Origin: G963663315 sp965214205
GTDB lineage: Bacteria; Pseudomonadota; Gammaproteobacteria; Arenicellales; Poriferihabitantaceae
Assembly: GCA_965214205.1 (NCBI GenBank)
Contig: OZ243941.1
Coordinates: 1,240,001 to 1,304,000, forward strand
DNA: 64,000 nucleotides
Reading direction: 5' to 3'
Shown here: positions 36,510-47,485 of the stretch, piece by piece
Layout: each line of letters starts with the position of its first letter
How positions within the stretch are numbered: position 1 is the first letter of the stretch
Program-made: the position numbers and the translations under genes
The notes under the pieces: model-generated
Seen by the model: only the letters and a program-made list of their open reading frames with translations
Told to the model about the DNA's origin: nothing
Database searches by the model: none

Positions 36510-36935
36510 CTATCCTTCAAAAAAGGTTTCGAGAATCAGCTGCGCCGCCAGATTGTCGCGCGCCCCGGCATGGCTGTACCTTGTTTTCCGGCCGGCCGGG
36601 GTGGCCGCGGACAGCAGGTGATCCGCGGTATTGCTGGACAGCCTCTCATCGGTATAGGTTACGGGCAGGGCATAGCGTTCCGCCAGACTGGCGCCGAAAA
36701 TCCGGCACAGAGCAGACATTTCGGTTTCCTCCCCGGCCATCGAAACCGGCAGCCCGACAACCAGTTCCGCCGGTTTCCATTCGTCAATCAGGCGGTCAAC
36801 GGCGACCCAGTCAGGAGCGCCCTGGCTGGACTTGACCGTGGTCAGCGCCTGACAGGTCTTCGTGACCCGGTTTCCGGTCGCCGTGCCGATCCGCTTCAGA
36901 CCGAAATCGAATCCAAGCACTCTGGAACCAGCCAT
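36510..36935 (-). CDS. yqgF: RuvX/YqgF-family putative Holliday junction resolvase (rRNA-processing nuclease)
   Basis: The 141-residue RNase H-fold protein starts VLGFDFGLKRIGTATGN, whose first Asp is a metal ligand. It has the central ELVVGLPVSMAGEETEMS and the C-terminal TYTDERLSS...NLAAQLILETF with the second acidic site. Family members act in 16S 5'-end processing and perhaps recombination. It lies 24 bp after algH and 30 bp before pyrB, the conserved gammaproteobacterial order. Confidence 0.9.
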   Translation of the reverse strand: MAGSRVLGFDFGLKRIGTATGNRVTKTCQALTTVKSSQGAPDWVAVDRLIDEWKPAELVVGLPVSMAGEETEMSALCRIFGASLAERYALPVTYTDERLSSNTADHLLSAATPAGRKTRYSHAGARDNLAAQLILETFFEG

Positions 36936-36959
36936 CGTTGACCTCAGGCCAGACCCGTT

Positions 36960-37565
36960 TCAGGCATGACCCACCTGAGTGTAAAACCGGTTGGGATCGA
37001 TACCGGCCAGTTGGGCGGACATTTCCCATTTGTCGCTGACATCCGGGGCAAACAGGATGTTGTGGTCCGCCGGCGCGGTAAACCATGAATTCCCCTGCAG
37101 CTCCTGTTCGAGCTGGCCGGCGGACCAGCCCGCGTATCCCAGAATCATCATCGCTTTGTCAGGGCCCTTGCCTTTTGCCATGTCCATCAGGATATCCTTT
37201 GAACTGGTCAGTTTCAGGCCGCCTCCGATGTCCATGCTTGATTCCCAGACCTTGAGGTCGCCGTTATGAATGACGAGTCCGAGTTCGGGATAAACCGGGC
37301 CACCGTCAAATACCGGGGATATCGTATGACTGTGGTCGGAAATGTAGATTTTCAGTTGCGAGAATACATCGCCGATGATCTGGCCGGTCAGCCGGTTGAT
37401 TACGACGCCGACAGCGCCCTGGCTGTTGTGTTTGCATATCAGAATGACGGTCTGCCTGAAATTAGGATCTTCAAGCTGGGGCATGGAAACGAGAAACCGG
37501 TTTTCCAGTGTGAATGGTTGGTGGCTGGTGGTCACAAGCGGCTCGTCATTATTCGGCTGCGGCAT
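36960..37565 (-). CDS. algH: AlgH/YqgE-family protein (UPF0301)
   Basis: This 201-residue protein is of unknown biochemical role, conserved beside yqgF. It has the family start FTLENRFLVSMPQLEDPNFRQTVILICKHNSQGAVGVVINR, then GGPVYPELGLVIH and ILGYAGWSAGQLEQELQGNSWF. I chose the ATG at 37565, which leaves about 18 residues before the conserved block. The frame remains open upstream to 38666, but that extension is antisense to the aminotransferase gene and has no family similarity. Confidence 0.9.
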   Translation of the reverse strand: MPQPNNDEPLVTTSHQPFTLENRFLVSMPQLEDPNFRQTVILICKHNSQGAVGVVINRLTGQIIGDVFSQLKIYISDHSHTISPVFDGGPVYPELGLVIHNGDLKVWESSMDIGGGLKLTSSKDILMDMAKGKGPDKAMMILGYAGWSAGQLEQELQGNSWFTAPADHNILFAPDVSDKWEMSAQLAGIDPNRFYTQVGHA

Positions 37566-37636
37566 CTGTCTGGAATTGATGGGATTATATACGATAGTTT
37601 CCGCGCATGATAATATTCCGGTGTCAAAAAACAAAA

Positions 37637-37676
37637 ATACAGGAAACCTCAAAGTGATACAGGAAACCTCAAAGTG
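37637..37676 (+). repeat. 20-bp tandem duplication covering a ribosome site and GTG
   Basis: Two exact copies of a 20-base unit (ATACAGGAAACCTCAAAGTG) lie head to tail just upstream of the DegT-like gene. Each contains AGGA followed eight bases later by GTG. The second GTG (37674) is in frame with the gene; the first is not. Confidence 0.85.
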
Positions 37677-37706
37677 GGCCATACAGGCGCCAAAAAGCCA
37701 GCGCCG

Positions 37707-38861
37707 ATGCAGTTTATCGACCTGAAGACCCAGTATCAACGCCTGCAGGTAGAAATTGACGCGGGTATTCGGCGTGTGCTTGATCACGGCGCTTACATCA
37801 TGGGGCCGGAAATCGGAGAGCTTGAAGCCGGTTTGTCGGCTTTTTGCGGCGCCCGACACGCTATCTCCTGCTCCAGTGGAACCGATGCCCTGTTGCTCGG
37901 ACTGATGGCCTGTGAAGTGGGTCCGGGTGATGCCGTCTTCACCCCGCCGTTCACTTTTTTCGCTACGGCTGAAGTGATCGCGCTGCTCGGCGCGACCCCG
38001 GTGTTTGTCGATATCGACGCGCGCACGTTCAATATGGATCCGAACCGGCTGGACGAAGCGGTCCGGCGGGTGGTGTCCGGGGGGCGGTTGAGGCCGCGCG
38101 GCATCATGCCGGTCAACCTGTTCGGACTGCCGGCGGATTATGACGCGATCAACGCGATTGCCGCAGAGCGCGGGTTGTTTGTGTTCGAAGATACCGCACA
38201 AGGGTTTGGCGGGGAGTACAGAGGCCGAAAATCCGGTACGCTGGCTGATCTGTCCGCCACCAGTTTTTATCCGCCCAAGCCATTGGGTTGTTACGGTGAC
38301 GGCGGCGCGGTGTTTACCGGTGACGACGCGCTGGCTGAGAAAATCCGATCGATCCGGGTGCATGGTGAGGGGCTCGACAAATACGATAATATACGGATCG
38401 GGCTGAATGCGCGCATGGATTCGATACAGGCGGCTGTGCTGTTGTCCAAACTGACGGTATTCGCGGATGAGATCGAGCAGCGCCAGCGGGTTGCGCGGAA
38501 TTACAGCAACGCTCTCGCCGGGCTGGTTGAAATCCCCTGTATCCCGGCAGGCTGCAAAAGCGTATGGGCGCAGTATTCTGTGCTGTCCGATCACCGCCAG
38601 GCGATGCGGAAGGCGTTGCAGGCATCTGGCATCCCCACCGTAGTTTATTATCCAGTCCCCTGTCATCTGTCTCCCGCATTCGGGAATCTGGGTTACCGCC
38701 CCGGGGATATGCCGGTAGCGGAGAGCGTCTCCGGGCGTATTTTCAGTTTACCGATGCACCCGTATATCGAGGACGATTTTGCCGGGCAGGCGGCGGCAGT
38801 GATCCGGAGCGTTGTCTGCAAGGAGGGTAGCCGGGTTCAGGCCTCGGCCGGAGGGGTGTGA
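37707..38861 (+). CDS. DegT/DnrJ/EryC1/StrS-family PLP aminotransferase
   Basis: The 384-residue sugar aminotransferase-type enzyme begins at the family's usual MQFIDLKTQYQRLQ. PLP contacts are visible: CSSGTDALLLGL, PPFTFFATAEV, and FEDTAQGFG. In the active-site segment the lysine is in FYPPKPLGCYGDGG, with the Lys-Pro-Leu-Gly pattern of this family. Such enzymes add an amino group to keto-sugar nucleotides in surface polysaccharide or O-antigen synthesis. An in-frame GTG at 37674 with a ribosome site would add 11 residues and may be the real start. It converges with anmK, overlapping by 25 bp. Confidence 0.85.
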   Translation: MQFIDLKTQYQRLQVEIDAGIRRVLDHGAYIMGPEIGELEAGLSAFCGARHAISCSSGTDALLLGLMACEVGPGDAVFTPPFTFFATAEVIALLGATPVFVDIDARTFNMDPNRLDEAVRRVVSGGRLRPRGIMPVNLFGLPADYDAINAIAAERGLFVFEDTAQGFGGEYRGRKSGTLADLSATSFYPPKPLGCYGDGGAVFTGDDALAEKIRSIRVHGEGLDKYDNIRIGLNARMDSIQAAVLLSKLTVFADEIEQRQRVARNYSNALAGLVEIPCIPAGCKSVWAQYSVLSDHRQAMRKALQASGIPTVVYYPVPCHLSPAFGNLGYRPGDMPVAESVSGRIFSLPMHPYIEDDFAGQAAAVIRSVVCKEGSRVQASAGGV

Positions 38862-39976
38862 ACGGTTCCGGCTACGGTAGCGCGGTTCGCGCCGGTGACC
38901 GACGGCAGGGTCGAAGTCAAACCATTCAGGGTGCGCCAGGCCATCCAGGCGAAAGCGGCCGCCTCAACCCATTCCGGGCCAATCCCCAGAGCCAGTGAAC
39001 TCTCGACTTTCGCGCCCGTCCGTCGCTGTATCATATCGGCCAGCAATGAATTACGGGCGCCGCCGCCGCACAGGTAAACCGCTTCGACAGATGGCTTAAG
39101 CGCATTGACCTGATCGGCGATGCAATTGGCGGTCAGGGCGGTGAGCGTGGTCAGGATGTCTGTATTGTTCGACCTGGCCCCGCCTCCCCAAGCGTTCAAT
39201 GCCGCCTGCAGCCACCTCTCGTTGAAATACTCCAGCCCCGTGCTTTTGGGTCTTGGCGCGTCAAAATAAGGGTCTTTCAGCAGCAGGGCCAGCAAATCGG
39301 GCTGTATCCGTCCGCTTCTCGCAATCTCTCCGTCTTGATCAAAATTACGGTTGAAATGCCGACGGCACCAGTAATCCATGAAGGTGTTGCCGGGTCCTGT
39401 ATCGAAGCCGATGATTTTTGCGTTCGGGTCTTTCGGCAGCCAGGTGATGTTGGATATGCCGCCGATGTTGACGATGGCGCGATGCTGTGCGCTGTTCGCG
39501 AAAACCGCCTGATGAAACGCGCAGGCGAGAGGGGCGCCCTGTCCTCCCATGGCGATGTCCGCGGAGCGGAAATCGGTGACTGCGGCATGGCCGGTCAGTC
39601 TGGCCAGTTCGCCGCCGTTTGCCAACTGGATCGTAAACGGCGGATCGCTGTCCGGGCTGTGATGGACGGTTTGTCCGTGGCAACCAATGACTGCGGCCTT
39701 GCGGGGGGTGATTTCCCGAATCAACCGGGTGGCGGCATCCGCGTATAACCTGGTCAATTCGATATCCAGACCGTCAGACTGGCTCTGATCCGTGATCTTG
39801 CGCGCGGTTATTTCGCGGACCCGGTTTTTTATGGCCGCGGGATACTGGACACTGAGGCTGGCATCAATACAGGGCTGGTTGTGGTCGGTGATTCCAAGAA
39901 CCACGCCATCAATGCCGTCCGCGCTGGTTCCGGACATCAGACCAATCACGCAAACGGTTTCTTCTGTGCCTGACAT
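38837..39976 (-). CDS. anmK: anhydro-N-acetylmuramic acid kinase
   Basis: The 379-residue ASKHA-fold kinase recycles peptidoglycan by phosphorylating and opening 1,6-anhydro-MurNAc. It starts CVIGLMSGTSADGIDGVV and has IGCHGQTVHH, VTDFRSADIAMGGQGAPL, NIGGISNITWLP, GFDTGPGNTFMD and the C-terminal YLCGGGARNSLL, all hallmarks of AnmK. It lies 33 bp downstream of an M23 cell-wall peptidase gene on the same strand, which fits a common role in wall turnover. Confidence 0.94.
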   Translation of the reverse strand: MSGTEETVCVIGLMSGTSADGIDGVVLGITDHNQPCIDASLSVQYPAAIKNRVREITARKITDQSQSDGLDIELTRLYADAATRLIREITPRKAAVIGCHGQTVHHSPDSDPPFTIQLANGGELARLTGHAAVTDFRSADIAMGGQGAPLACAFHQAVFANSAQHRAIVNIGGISNITWLPKDPNAKIIGFDTGPGNTFMDYWCRRHFNRNFDQDGEIARSGRIQPDLLALLLKDPYFDAPRPKSTGLEYFNERWLQAALNAWGGGARSNNTDILTTLTALTANCIADQVNALKPSVEAVYLCGGGARNSLLADMIQRRTGAKVESSLALGIGPEWVEAAAFAWMAWRTLNGLTSTLPSVTGANRATVAGTVHTPPAEA

Positions 39977-40009
39977 CCGGGGTTCCGGGTTGGGCGGGTG
40001 AATGAGGTT

Positions 40010-41266
40010 CTACAGCGCGTTATCGGTTCGGGCGAGCGGGATGCGGTTCAGATAGTCGAGTTCTCCGACCCATGAGCTGGCGAGTTCGAGAAACCGGTCT
40101 CTGTATTGATCCGGGACTGGCGCCGCTTTCGGAAGTTCGACAGTAGCTGGATTGTGGTGAACCCCGTTGATTCTGAATTCATAATGAAGATGGGGGCCAG
40201 TGGACAGGCCGGTATTGCCTACATAGCCGATGATGTCTCCCTGTTTGACCCGTTTCCCCGGAGCGATGCCTTTCGCGTATCCTGATAAATGGGCGTACAG
40301 CGTATCGTATACTCCGGCATGGTGAAGGATGATGGTCTTGCCATATCCGCCCTTGCGTCCGGCCAGGGTGACCACGCCGTCGCCGGTAGCCATAACCGGC
40401 GTTCCGATCGAGGCGCCGTAGTCTACGCCCTTGTGCGCGCGCCACACTTTCTTGATTGGGTGCAGGCGGTTATGGCTGAAGGAGGAAGTGATATGAGCGA
40501 ATTTGAGTGGCGAGCGCAAGAAGGTGCCGGTGATACTGCTGCCATCCGGCGCAAAGTACTGTGATTGCCCCTGTTCATCGGAGAACCGGATGATGCGCCA
40601 GGTTTTACCGGCAACAATCAATTCGGCTGCGATAATCTCGCCTTCGCCGATTTTCTTGCCATCAAGAAAAAGCTCTTCGTAGATAATCAGGAATTGGTCT
40701 CCTACCCTTAAATCCCGTGAAAAATCAATCTGCCATCCAAACAGGTGGATGGCCTCGTACAGGGTATCCAGCGATAAACCCGTCTCCGATGCAGCTTCCA
40801 GCAGACTGCTGTAAATAATCATCCGGGCATTGTTCACTTTGACTTCCGGACTTCTGGTTTCTGTGTAGGCCAGCCAGGAATCCTGGTCTGCACATACGTT
40901 GAGCACATCGAATTGCCCCAGCTTGTATTGCAGCAATCCAAGTTGCCCCTGCCGGGTTTTTTTCAGTCTGACTGTTTCTCCGGGCTTGAACTTCAGTAAT
41001 GGTTTCGCTTCCTTGATTCGGGCAATACGGTAGGCATCCTGACTATCCAGGCCATGACGCCTGAAAAGATGAGACAATGTGTCTCCCTTTTTGATTTTAG
41101 CCTCTATCCAGGGCAGAGCGTCCGAAGAATTGTCGGTGCAGTTTGCCGGGGTTACAGCCGTCCCGGTGACAGGCAGATTTGCGTGCAGGGTCAAACTGCA
41201 TACCGCCAGCAAAGCCAGTAAAGATGTCTGTACGAAAAGGCGTGTGCCGACTTTTGACCCGTGCAT
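40010..41266 (-). CDS. M23-family murein endopeptidase with LysM/OapA-like domain (MepM-like)
   Basis: The 418-residue envelope protein has an N-terminal signal/anchor (FVQTSLLALLAVCSLTLHA). A LysM/OapA-like region follows with KIKKGDTLSHLFRRHGL, then a middle domain. The C-terminal zinc peptidase has the first His-Asp ligands in HKGVDYGASIGTPV, then TLYAHLSGYAKGI and the final His-x-His in GPHLHYEFRING. It cuts peptide cross-links of peptidoglycan. Divergent from tyrS; the 217-bp gap between them shows no convincing promoter. Confidence 0.9.
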   Translation of the reverse strand: MHGSKVGTRLFVQTSLLALLAVCSLTLHANLPVTGTAVTPANCTDNSSDALPWIEAKIKKGDTLSHLFRRHGLDSQDAYRIARIKEAKPLLKFKPGETVRLKKTRQGQLGLLQYKLGQFDVLNVCADQDSWLAYTETRSPEVKVNNARMIIYSSLLEAASETGLSLDTLYEAIHLFGWQIDFSRDLRVGDQFLIIYEELFLDGKKIGEGEIIAAELIVAGKTWRIIRFSDEQGQSQYFAPDGSSITGTFLRSPLKFAHITSSFSHNRLHPIKKVWRAHKGVDYGASIGTPVMATGDGVVTLAGRKGGYGKTIILHHAGVYDTLYAHLSGYAKGIAPGKRVKQGDIIGYVGNTGLSTGPHLHYEFRINGVHHNPATVELPKAAPVPDQYRDRFLELASSWVGELDYLNRIPLARTDNAL

Positions 41267-41483
41267 ATTCCCGATTGTTGGTTGCTGTCACTCTAACTGC
41301 ACAAGTCCTATACTTTACCTGTCTTTTCAACAAAGGTCAAAATTTTTGGCAGTCCTTTCACAAAACCCGTTCACCCGTTCGTCAACCTGTCGCGCGCACT
41401 ATCCGGTTGTGCTATTGTCGCATTGCGTAAAACGGCGCGAAACCCAATCAGCAAACCAGCATAACCCAATCAGCGCAACGACT

Positions 41484-42734
41484 ATGATAAACCGGAATAT
41501 CCAGGGGAGTATTGACGAACTGGCCAGGGGAACAGAGGAAATCCTGATGATGGAGGAGTTGGTGAAAAAACTGGAACGGAACCAGCCGTTACGGGTGAAA
41601 ACCGGATTTGACCCGACCGCGCCTGACCTGCATCTAGGGCATACGGTTCTGATCAACAAGATGCGCCAGTTTCAGGAGCTGGGGCATCAGGTGATCTTTC
41701 TGGTTGGGGATTTTACCGGATTGATCGGTGACCCGAGCGGGAAAAATGCGACCCGGCCTGCCTTGACCAGGGAGCAGGTGGCCGCAAATGCCAAGACCTA
41801 TCAGGATCAGGTTTTCAAAATCCTGGACCCGGAGCGAACGGAAATCAGGTTCAATTCCGAATGGATGGATCAGCTGGGCGCGAGCGGAATGATCGAGCTG
41901 GCGGCCCGTTATACTGTCGCGAGAATGCTGGAGCGGGATGATTTCCGGAAGAGATACCATTCCAGGCAGCCGGTCGCGATCCATGAATTTTTGTATCCGT
42001 TGACTCAGGGTTATGATTCCGTGGCGTTGCGGGCGGATGTGGAGCTGGGCGGCACTGATCAGAAATTCAATTTGCTGATTGGCCGTGAATTGCAGAAACA
42101 ATATGGTCAGGAGCAACAGGTGATTCTGACTGTGCCGTTGCTGGAAGGTCTCGACGGGGTCCGCAAAATGTCGAAATCGACCGGCAACTACATCGCGCTG
42201 GAGGAGCCGCCGGGTTCGATGTTCGGCAAGGTCATGTCTATATCCGACCCGTTGATGTGGCGCTGGTATGAACTTCTCAGTTTCAAATCCGGCAGTGAAA
42301 TTGACGCGTTGAAGAAACGGGTGGCCGACGGACTGAATCCAAGGGACGCGAAATTCATCCTGGCTGAGGAAATTACGGCCCGGTTTCATTCAGTTGCGGA
42401 CGCGCGCCGCGCAAGGCAGGAATTCATAGACCGGTTCAGCAAGGGCGCGATGCCGGAGCAGATGCCGGAGCTTACCCTGGCCGCGGATGCGGACGGCCTG
42501 CCGATAGCCAATCTTTTGCATCGGGCCGGTCTGGCCGAATCGACTTCTGACGCGCTGCGTATGATCAAACAGGGCGCCGTCAGGCTGGATGGTGAAAGGA
42601 TGACCGATCGGGGCCTGCGGGTGCCGGCTGGCGCCGAACATGTCTGTCAGGTCGGTAAGAAACGGTTTGCCCGGGTGGTTTGTGTCCTGGCGGAATCCGA
42701 CTGCGGCCAGCCAGGGAAAATCGGCAAAAAATAA
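41484..42734 (+). CDS. tyrS: tyrosyl-tRNA synthetase
   Basis: The 416-residue class I synthetase has the HIGH-type motif HLGH (residues 50-53), KMSKS (228-232) and a C-terminal S4 RNA-binding domain (LPIANLLHRAGLAESTSDALRMIKQGAVRLDGERMTDRG). The FDPTAPDLHLGHTV context marks the TyrZ-type branch. Start ATG 41484 was chosen because residues upstream lack similarity and overlap the divergent M23 gene. The stop codon lies only three bases before the -35 box of the rrn promoter. Confidence 0.95.
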   Translation: MINRNIQGSIDELARGTEEILMMEELVKKLERNQPLRVKTGFDPTAPDLHLGHTVLINKMRQFQELGHQVIFLVGDFTGLIGDPSGKNATRPALTREQVAANAKTYQDQVFKILDPERTEIRFNSEWMDQLGASGMIELAARYTVARMLERDDFRKRYHSRQPVAIHEFLYPLTQGYDSVALRADVELGGTDQKFNLLIGRELQKQYGQEQQVILTVPLLEGLDGVRKMSKSTGNYIALEEPPGSMFGKVMSISDPLMWRWYELLSFKSGSEIDALKKRVADGLNPRDAKFILAEEITARFHSVADARRARQEFIDRFSKGAMPEQMPELTLAADADGLPIANLLHRAGLAESTSDALRMIKQGAVRLDGERMTDRGLRVPAGAEHVCQVGKKRFARVVCVLAESDCGQPGKIGKK

Positions 42735-42737
42735 TAG

Positions 42738-42765
42738 TTGACCTCTCGACAATTAGGCGTATAAT
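42738..42765 (+). promoter_or_regulatory. rrn operon promoter
   Basis: TTGACC (42738-42743), a 16-bp spacer and a perfect TATAAT (42760-42765) are followed by a GC-rich discriminator (CGCGCTCCCGG). This is typical of growth-rate and ppGpp-controlled rRNA promoters. The predicted start is near 42772. Confidence 0.8.
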
Positions 42766-42801
42766 TCGCGCTCCCGGAATTGGGCTGTCGCCCGGTTCCC
42801 G

Positions 42802-42812
42802 GCTCTTTAACA
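42802..42812 (+). promoter_or_regulatory. boxA antitermination element of the rrn leader
   Basis: GCTCTTTAACA matches the boxA consensus that loads NusB/NusE on rRNA transcripts. It lies about 30 bases into the transcript. The sequence AATCAAGCAGATTGTGTGGGCGC just after it is complementary to GCGCCCACACAATCTGCTTGGTT after the 16S gene, forming the RNase III processing stem. Confidence 0.8.
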
Positions 42813-42944
42813 ACTAATCAAGCAGATTGTGTGGGCGCTTCGGTTTGTCAGAATCCCTCATCCAGAATGTGAATCTGATCGTCCTTCAGGGACTTTCGGA
42901 TTCCGCACGGTTTGTTTCAGGATTTGTCCTGATGCAACCAATTT

Positions 42945-44501
<1,557 letters not shown>

Positions 44502-44630
44502 AAAAATCAGGGATTCGGAGAATCGGGGCGCCCACACAATCTGCTTGGTTGATGATGAAAGTCAAACCCCGGGTTTTGGACTCATTGAGCGGAATGATAT
44601 GACTGATATGTTTTTTGATTAATGATCTTT

Positions 44631-44707
<77 letters not shown>

Positions 44708-44739
44708 GTTATTTGATTACTGGTTGAAGATGCGATTCA

Positions 44740-44815
44740 GGGGCCATAGCTCAGCCGGGAGAGCGCCTGCCTTGCACGCAGGAGGTCGGCGGTTCGATCC
44801 CGCCTGGCTCCACCA
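44740..44815 (+). tRNA. tRNA-Ala (TGC anticodon)
   Basis: A 76-nt cloverleaf with acceptor GGGGCCA/TGGCTCC, anticodon loop CTTGCAC, GTTCGATCC T-arm and encoded CCA, 32 bases after tRNA-Ile in the rrn spacer. Confidence 0.97.
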
Positions 44816-45174
44816 GCTTTTTCAGGGTTGACTTTCGGGTGTAAAATACAAGTTGACTGTGAAGTGAATGAACTTGTGCAGTCGATTTATATTTAACACT
44901 TGCGGTTCGGGTGAGTTACCGGGCCTTGATCTTTTACAATCAGGGTAGTCAAAGGCGCGCGCAAGCGCGAATTTGCGTAATGTTGATTTTGACATTACAA
45001 AAGTGTCCGGTTTTACGACCGGCACTGAACGGCAAATTCCGTAAGCGCGGGTACCAAAACCGTGGAACAGATTTTTTGTTCTGCGGATGATTTAAGTATC
45101 TTTATTTAAATTTTGCATTTTTATGTTGCAAACTCTTCGAGAGTTCAAGCTAATGTAATTTCTAAAAAGGCAAT

Positions 45175-45530
45175 CAGGCGCAGGATTTTTGTTTGAGTGT
45201 GAGGCGTTCGACGAATGAGTGAGTGAGCATACATTTGTATGTAATCGAGCGAATGAGGAAGGACAACGAAGCAATCAGGCGAAAGGATAGCAAATGAAAC
45301 AGGCGCAGGATTTTTGTTTGAGTGTGAGGCGTCCGACGAATGAGTGAGTGAGCATACACTGGTATGTAATCGAGCGAATGAGGAAGGACAACGAAGCAAT
45401 CAGGCGAAAGGATAGCAAATGAAACAGGCGCAGGATTTTTGTTTGAGTGTGAGGCGTCCGACGAATGAGTGAGTGAGCATACACTGGTATGTAATCGAGC
45501 GAATGAGGAAGGACAACGAAGCAATCAGAC
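45175..45530 (+). repeat. 125-bp tandem repeat in the 16S-23S spacer (nearly three units)
   Basis: Units begin at 45175, 45300 and 45425 with CAGGCGCAGGATTTTTG. The second and third are essentially identical; the first differs in a few bases, for example CATTT versus CACTG in a small hairpin loop flanked by CATAC/GTATG-type arms. The third unit stops short where the 23S leader begins. The rest of the 743-bp spacer (44816-45174) has several hairpins, such as GTAATGT/ACATTAC, and no gene. Confidence 0.9.
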
Positions 45531-46597
45531 AAAAAGACCAGCCTGAAAGGCTTTTTGGGGTTATGTGATCAAGCACAAAAGCGCACATGGTGGATGCCTT
45601 GGCGATAAGAGGCGATGAAGGACGTGGTAGTCTGCGATAAGCCCTGGTTAGCCGACAAACTGGCTTTGACCCAGGGATTTCCGAATGGGGAAACCCACCT
45701 TTTTAAGGTATCCTGCACTGAATACATAGGTGCAGGAGGCGAACCCGGAGAACTGAAACATCTAAGTACCCGGAGGAAAAGAAATCAACCGATATTCCCT
45801 TAGTAGCGGCGAGCGAACGGGGAACAGCCCTTAAGCTTTATTGGTTCTAGTGGAACAGTCTGGAAAGTCTGGCCATAGATGGTGACAGCCCCGTACACGA
45901 AAGGGCCTGTAAAGTGAAATCGAGTAGGGCGGAGCACGAGAAACTCTGTCTGAACATGGGGGGACCATCCTCCAAGGCTAAATACTACTTATCGACCGAT
46001 AGTGAACCAGTACCGTGAGGGAAAGGCGAAAAGAACCCCTGTAGGGGAGTGAAATAGAACCTGAAACCGTGTGTGTACAAGCAGTGGAAGCCTGTCTTTT
46101 AGATGGGCGACTGCGTACCTTTTGTATAATGGGTCAGCGACTTAATTTCAGTAGCAAGGTTAACCGTATAGGGGAGCCGTAGAGAAATCGAGTCTTAACA
46201 GGGCGAATCAGTTGCTGGAATTAGACCCGAAACCGGGCGATCTAGCCATGGCCAGGTTGAAGGTCGGGTAATACCGACTGGAGGACCGAACCAACTTATG
46301 TTGAAAAATGAGTGGATGAGCTGTGGCTAGGAGTGAAAGGCTAAACAAGCCCGGAGATAGCTGGTTCTCCCCGAAAACTATTTAGGTAGTGCCTCGTGAC
46401 TTACTACAGGGGGTAGAGCACTGTCATGGCTAGGGCTGCATCTAGCGGTACCAACCCATAGCAAACTCCGAATACCTGTAAGTACTATCACGGGAGACAG
46501 ACGGCGGGAGCTAAGTTTCGTCGTCGAGAGGGAAACAGCCCAGATCGCCAGTTAAGGTCCCTAAACACATCTCAGTGGGAAACGATGTGGAAAGGCT

Positions 46598-46635
<38 letters not shown>

Positions 46636-47368
46636 TAAAGATAGCGTAATAGCTCACTGGTCGAGTCAGTCTGCGCGGAAGATATACCGGGGCTCAAGAT
46701 GTGTACCGAAACTGCGAATACCAGTTTACTGGTATGGTAGGGGAGCGTTCTGTAAGTCTGTGAAGGTGAATCGTGAGGTTTGCTGGAGATATCAGAAGTG
46801 AGAATGCTGACATGAGTAGCGATAATGCGGGTGAAAAGCCCGCACGCCGAAAACCCAAGGTTTCCTGCGCAACGTTCATCGGCGCAGGGTGAGTCGGCCC
46901 CTAAGGCGAGGCAGAAATGCGTAGTCGATGGGAATCAGGTTAATATTCCTGAACCGTGTATAACTGCGATGGGGTGACGGAGAAGGCTAGGTTAGCCGGC
47001 TGTTGGATATGCCGGTTTAAGCGTGTAGGTCGGGACTTCAGGAAAATCCGGGTCCTTTATGATTGAGACGTGATGACGAGCTCTTTTTTAAGAGCGAAGT
47101 AATTGATGCCATGCTTCCAGGAAAAACCTCTAAGCATCAGGTTATATGCGACCGTACCCTAAACCGACACAGGTGGGTGGGGTGAGAATCCTAAGGCGCT
47201 TGAGAGAACTCTGGTGAAGGAACTCGGCAAAATGACACCGTAACTTCGGGAGAAGGTGTGCCTCCGTAAGGTGAAGAACTTCGCGTTCGGAGCTGAGGGA
47301 GGTTGCAATAAAGAGGTGGCTGCGACTGTTTACTAAAAACATAGCACTCTGCAAACACGCAAGTGGAC

Positions 47369-47403
<35 letters not shown>

Positions 47404-47440
47404 TAATTGATGGGGTTAGCGCTTGCGCGAAGCTCTTGAT

Positions 47441-47485
<45 letters not shown>

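Noticed and set aside
37566..38666. Long N-terminal extension of algH
   Set aside because: The extra 367 codons are antisense to the DegT-like aminotransferase; the AlgH family begins near 37565.
45175..45530. CRISPR-like array
   Set aside because: Units are contiguous 125-bp tandem copies with no unique spacers and no cas genes.
45092..45588. Several overlapping minus-strand frames with repeated peptide MLRCPSSFARLHT
   Set aside because: They come from the 125-bp spacer repeat read in reverse; they lie in the rRNA spacer and have no ribosome site.
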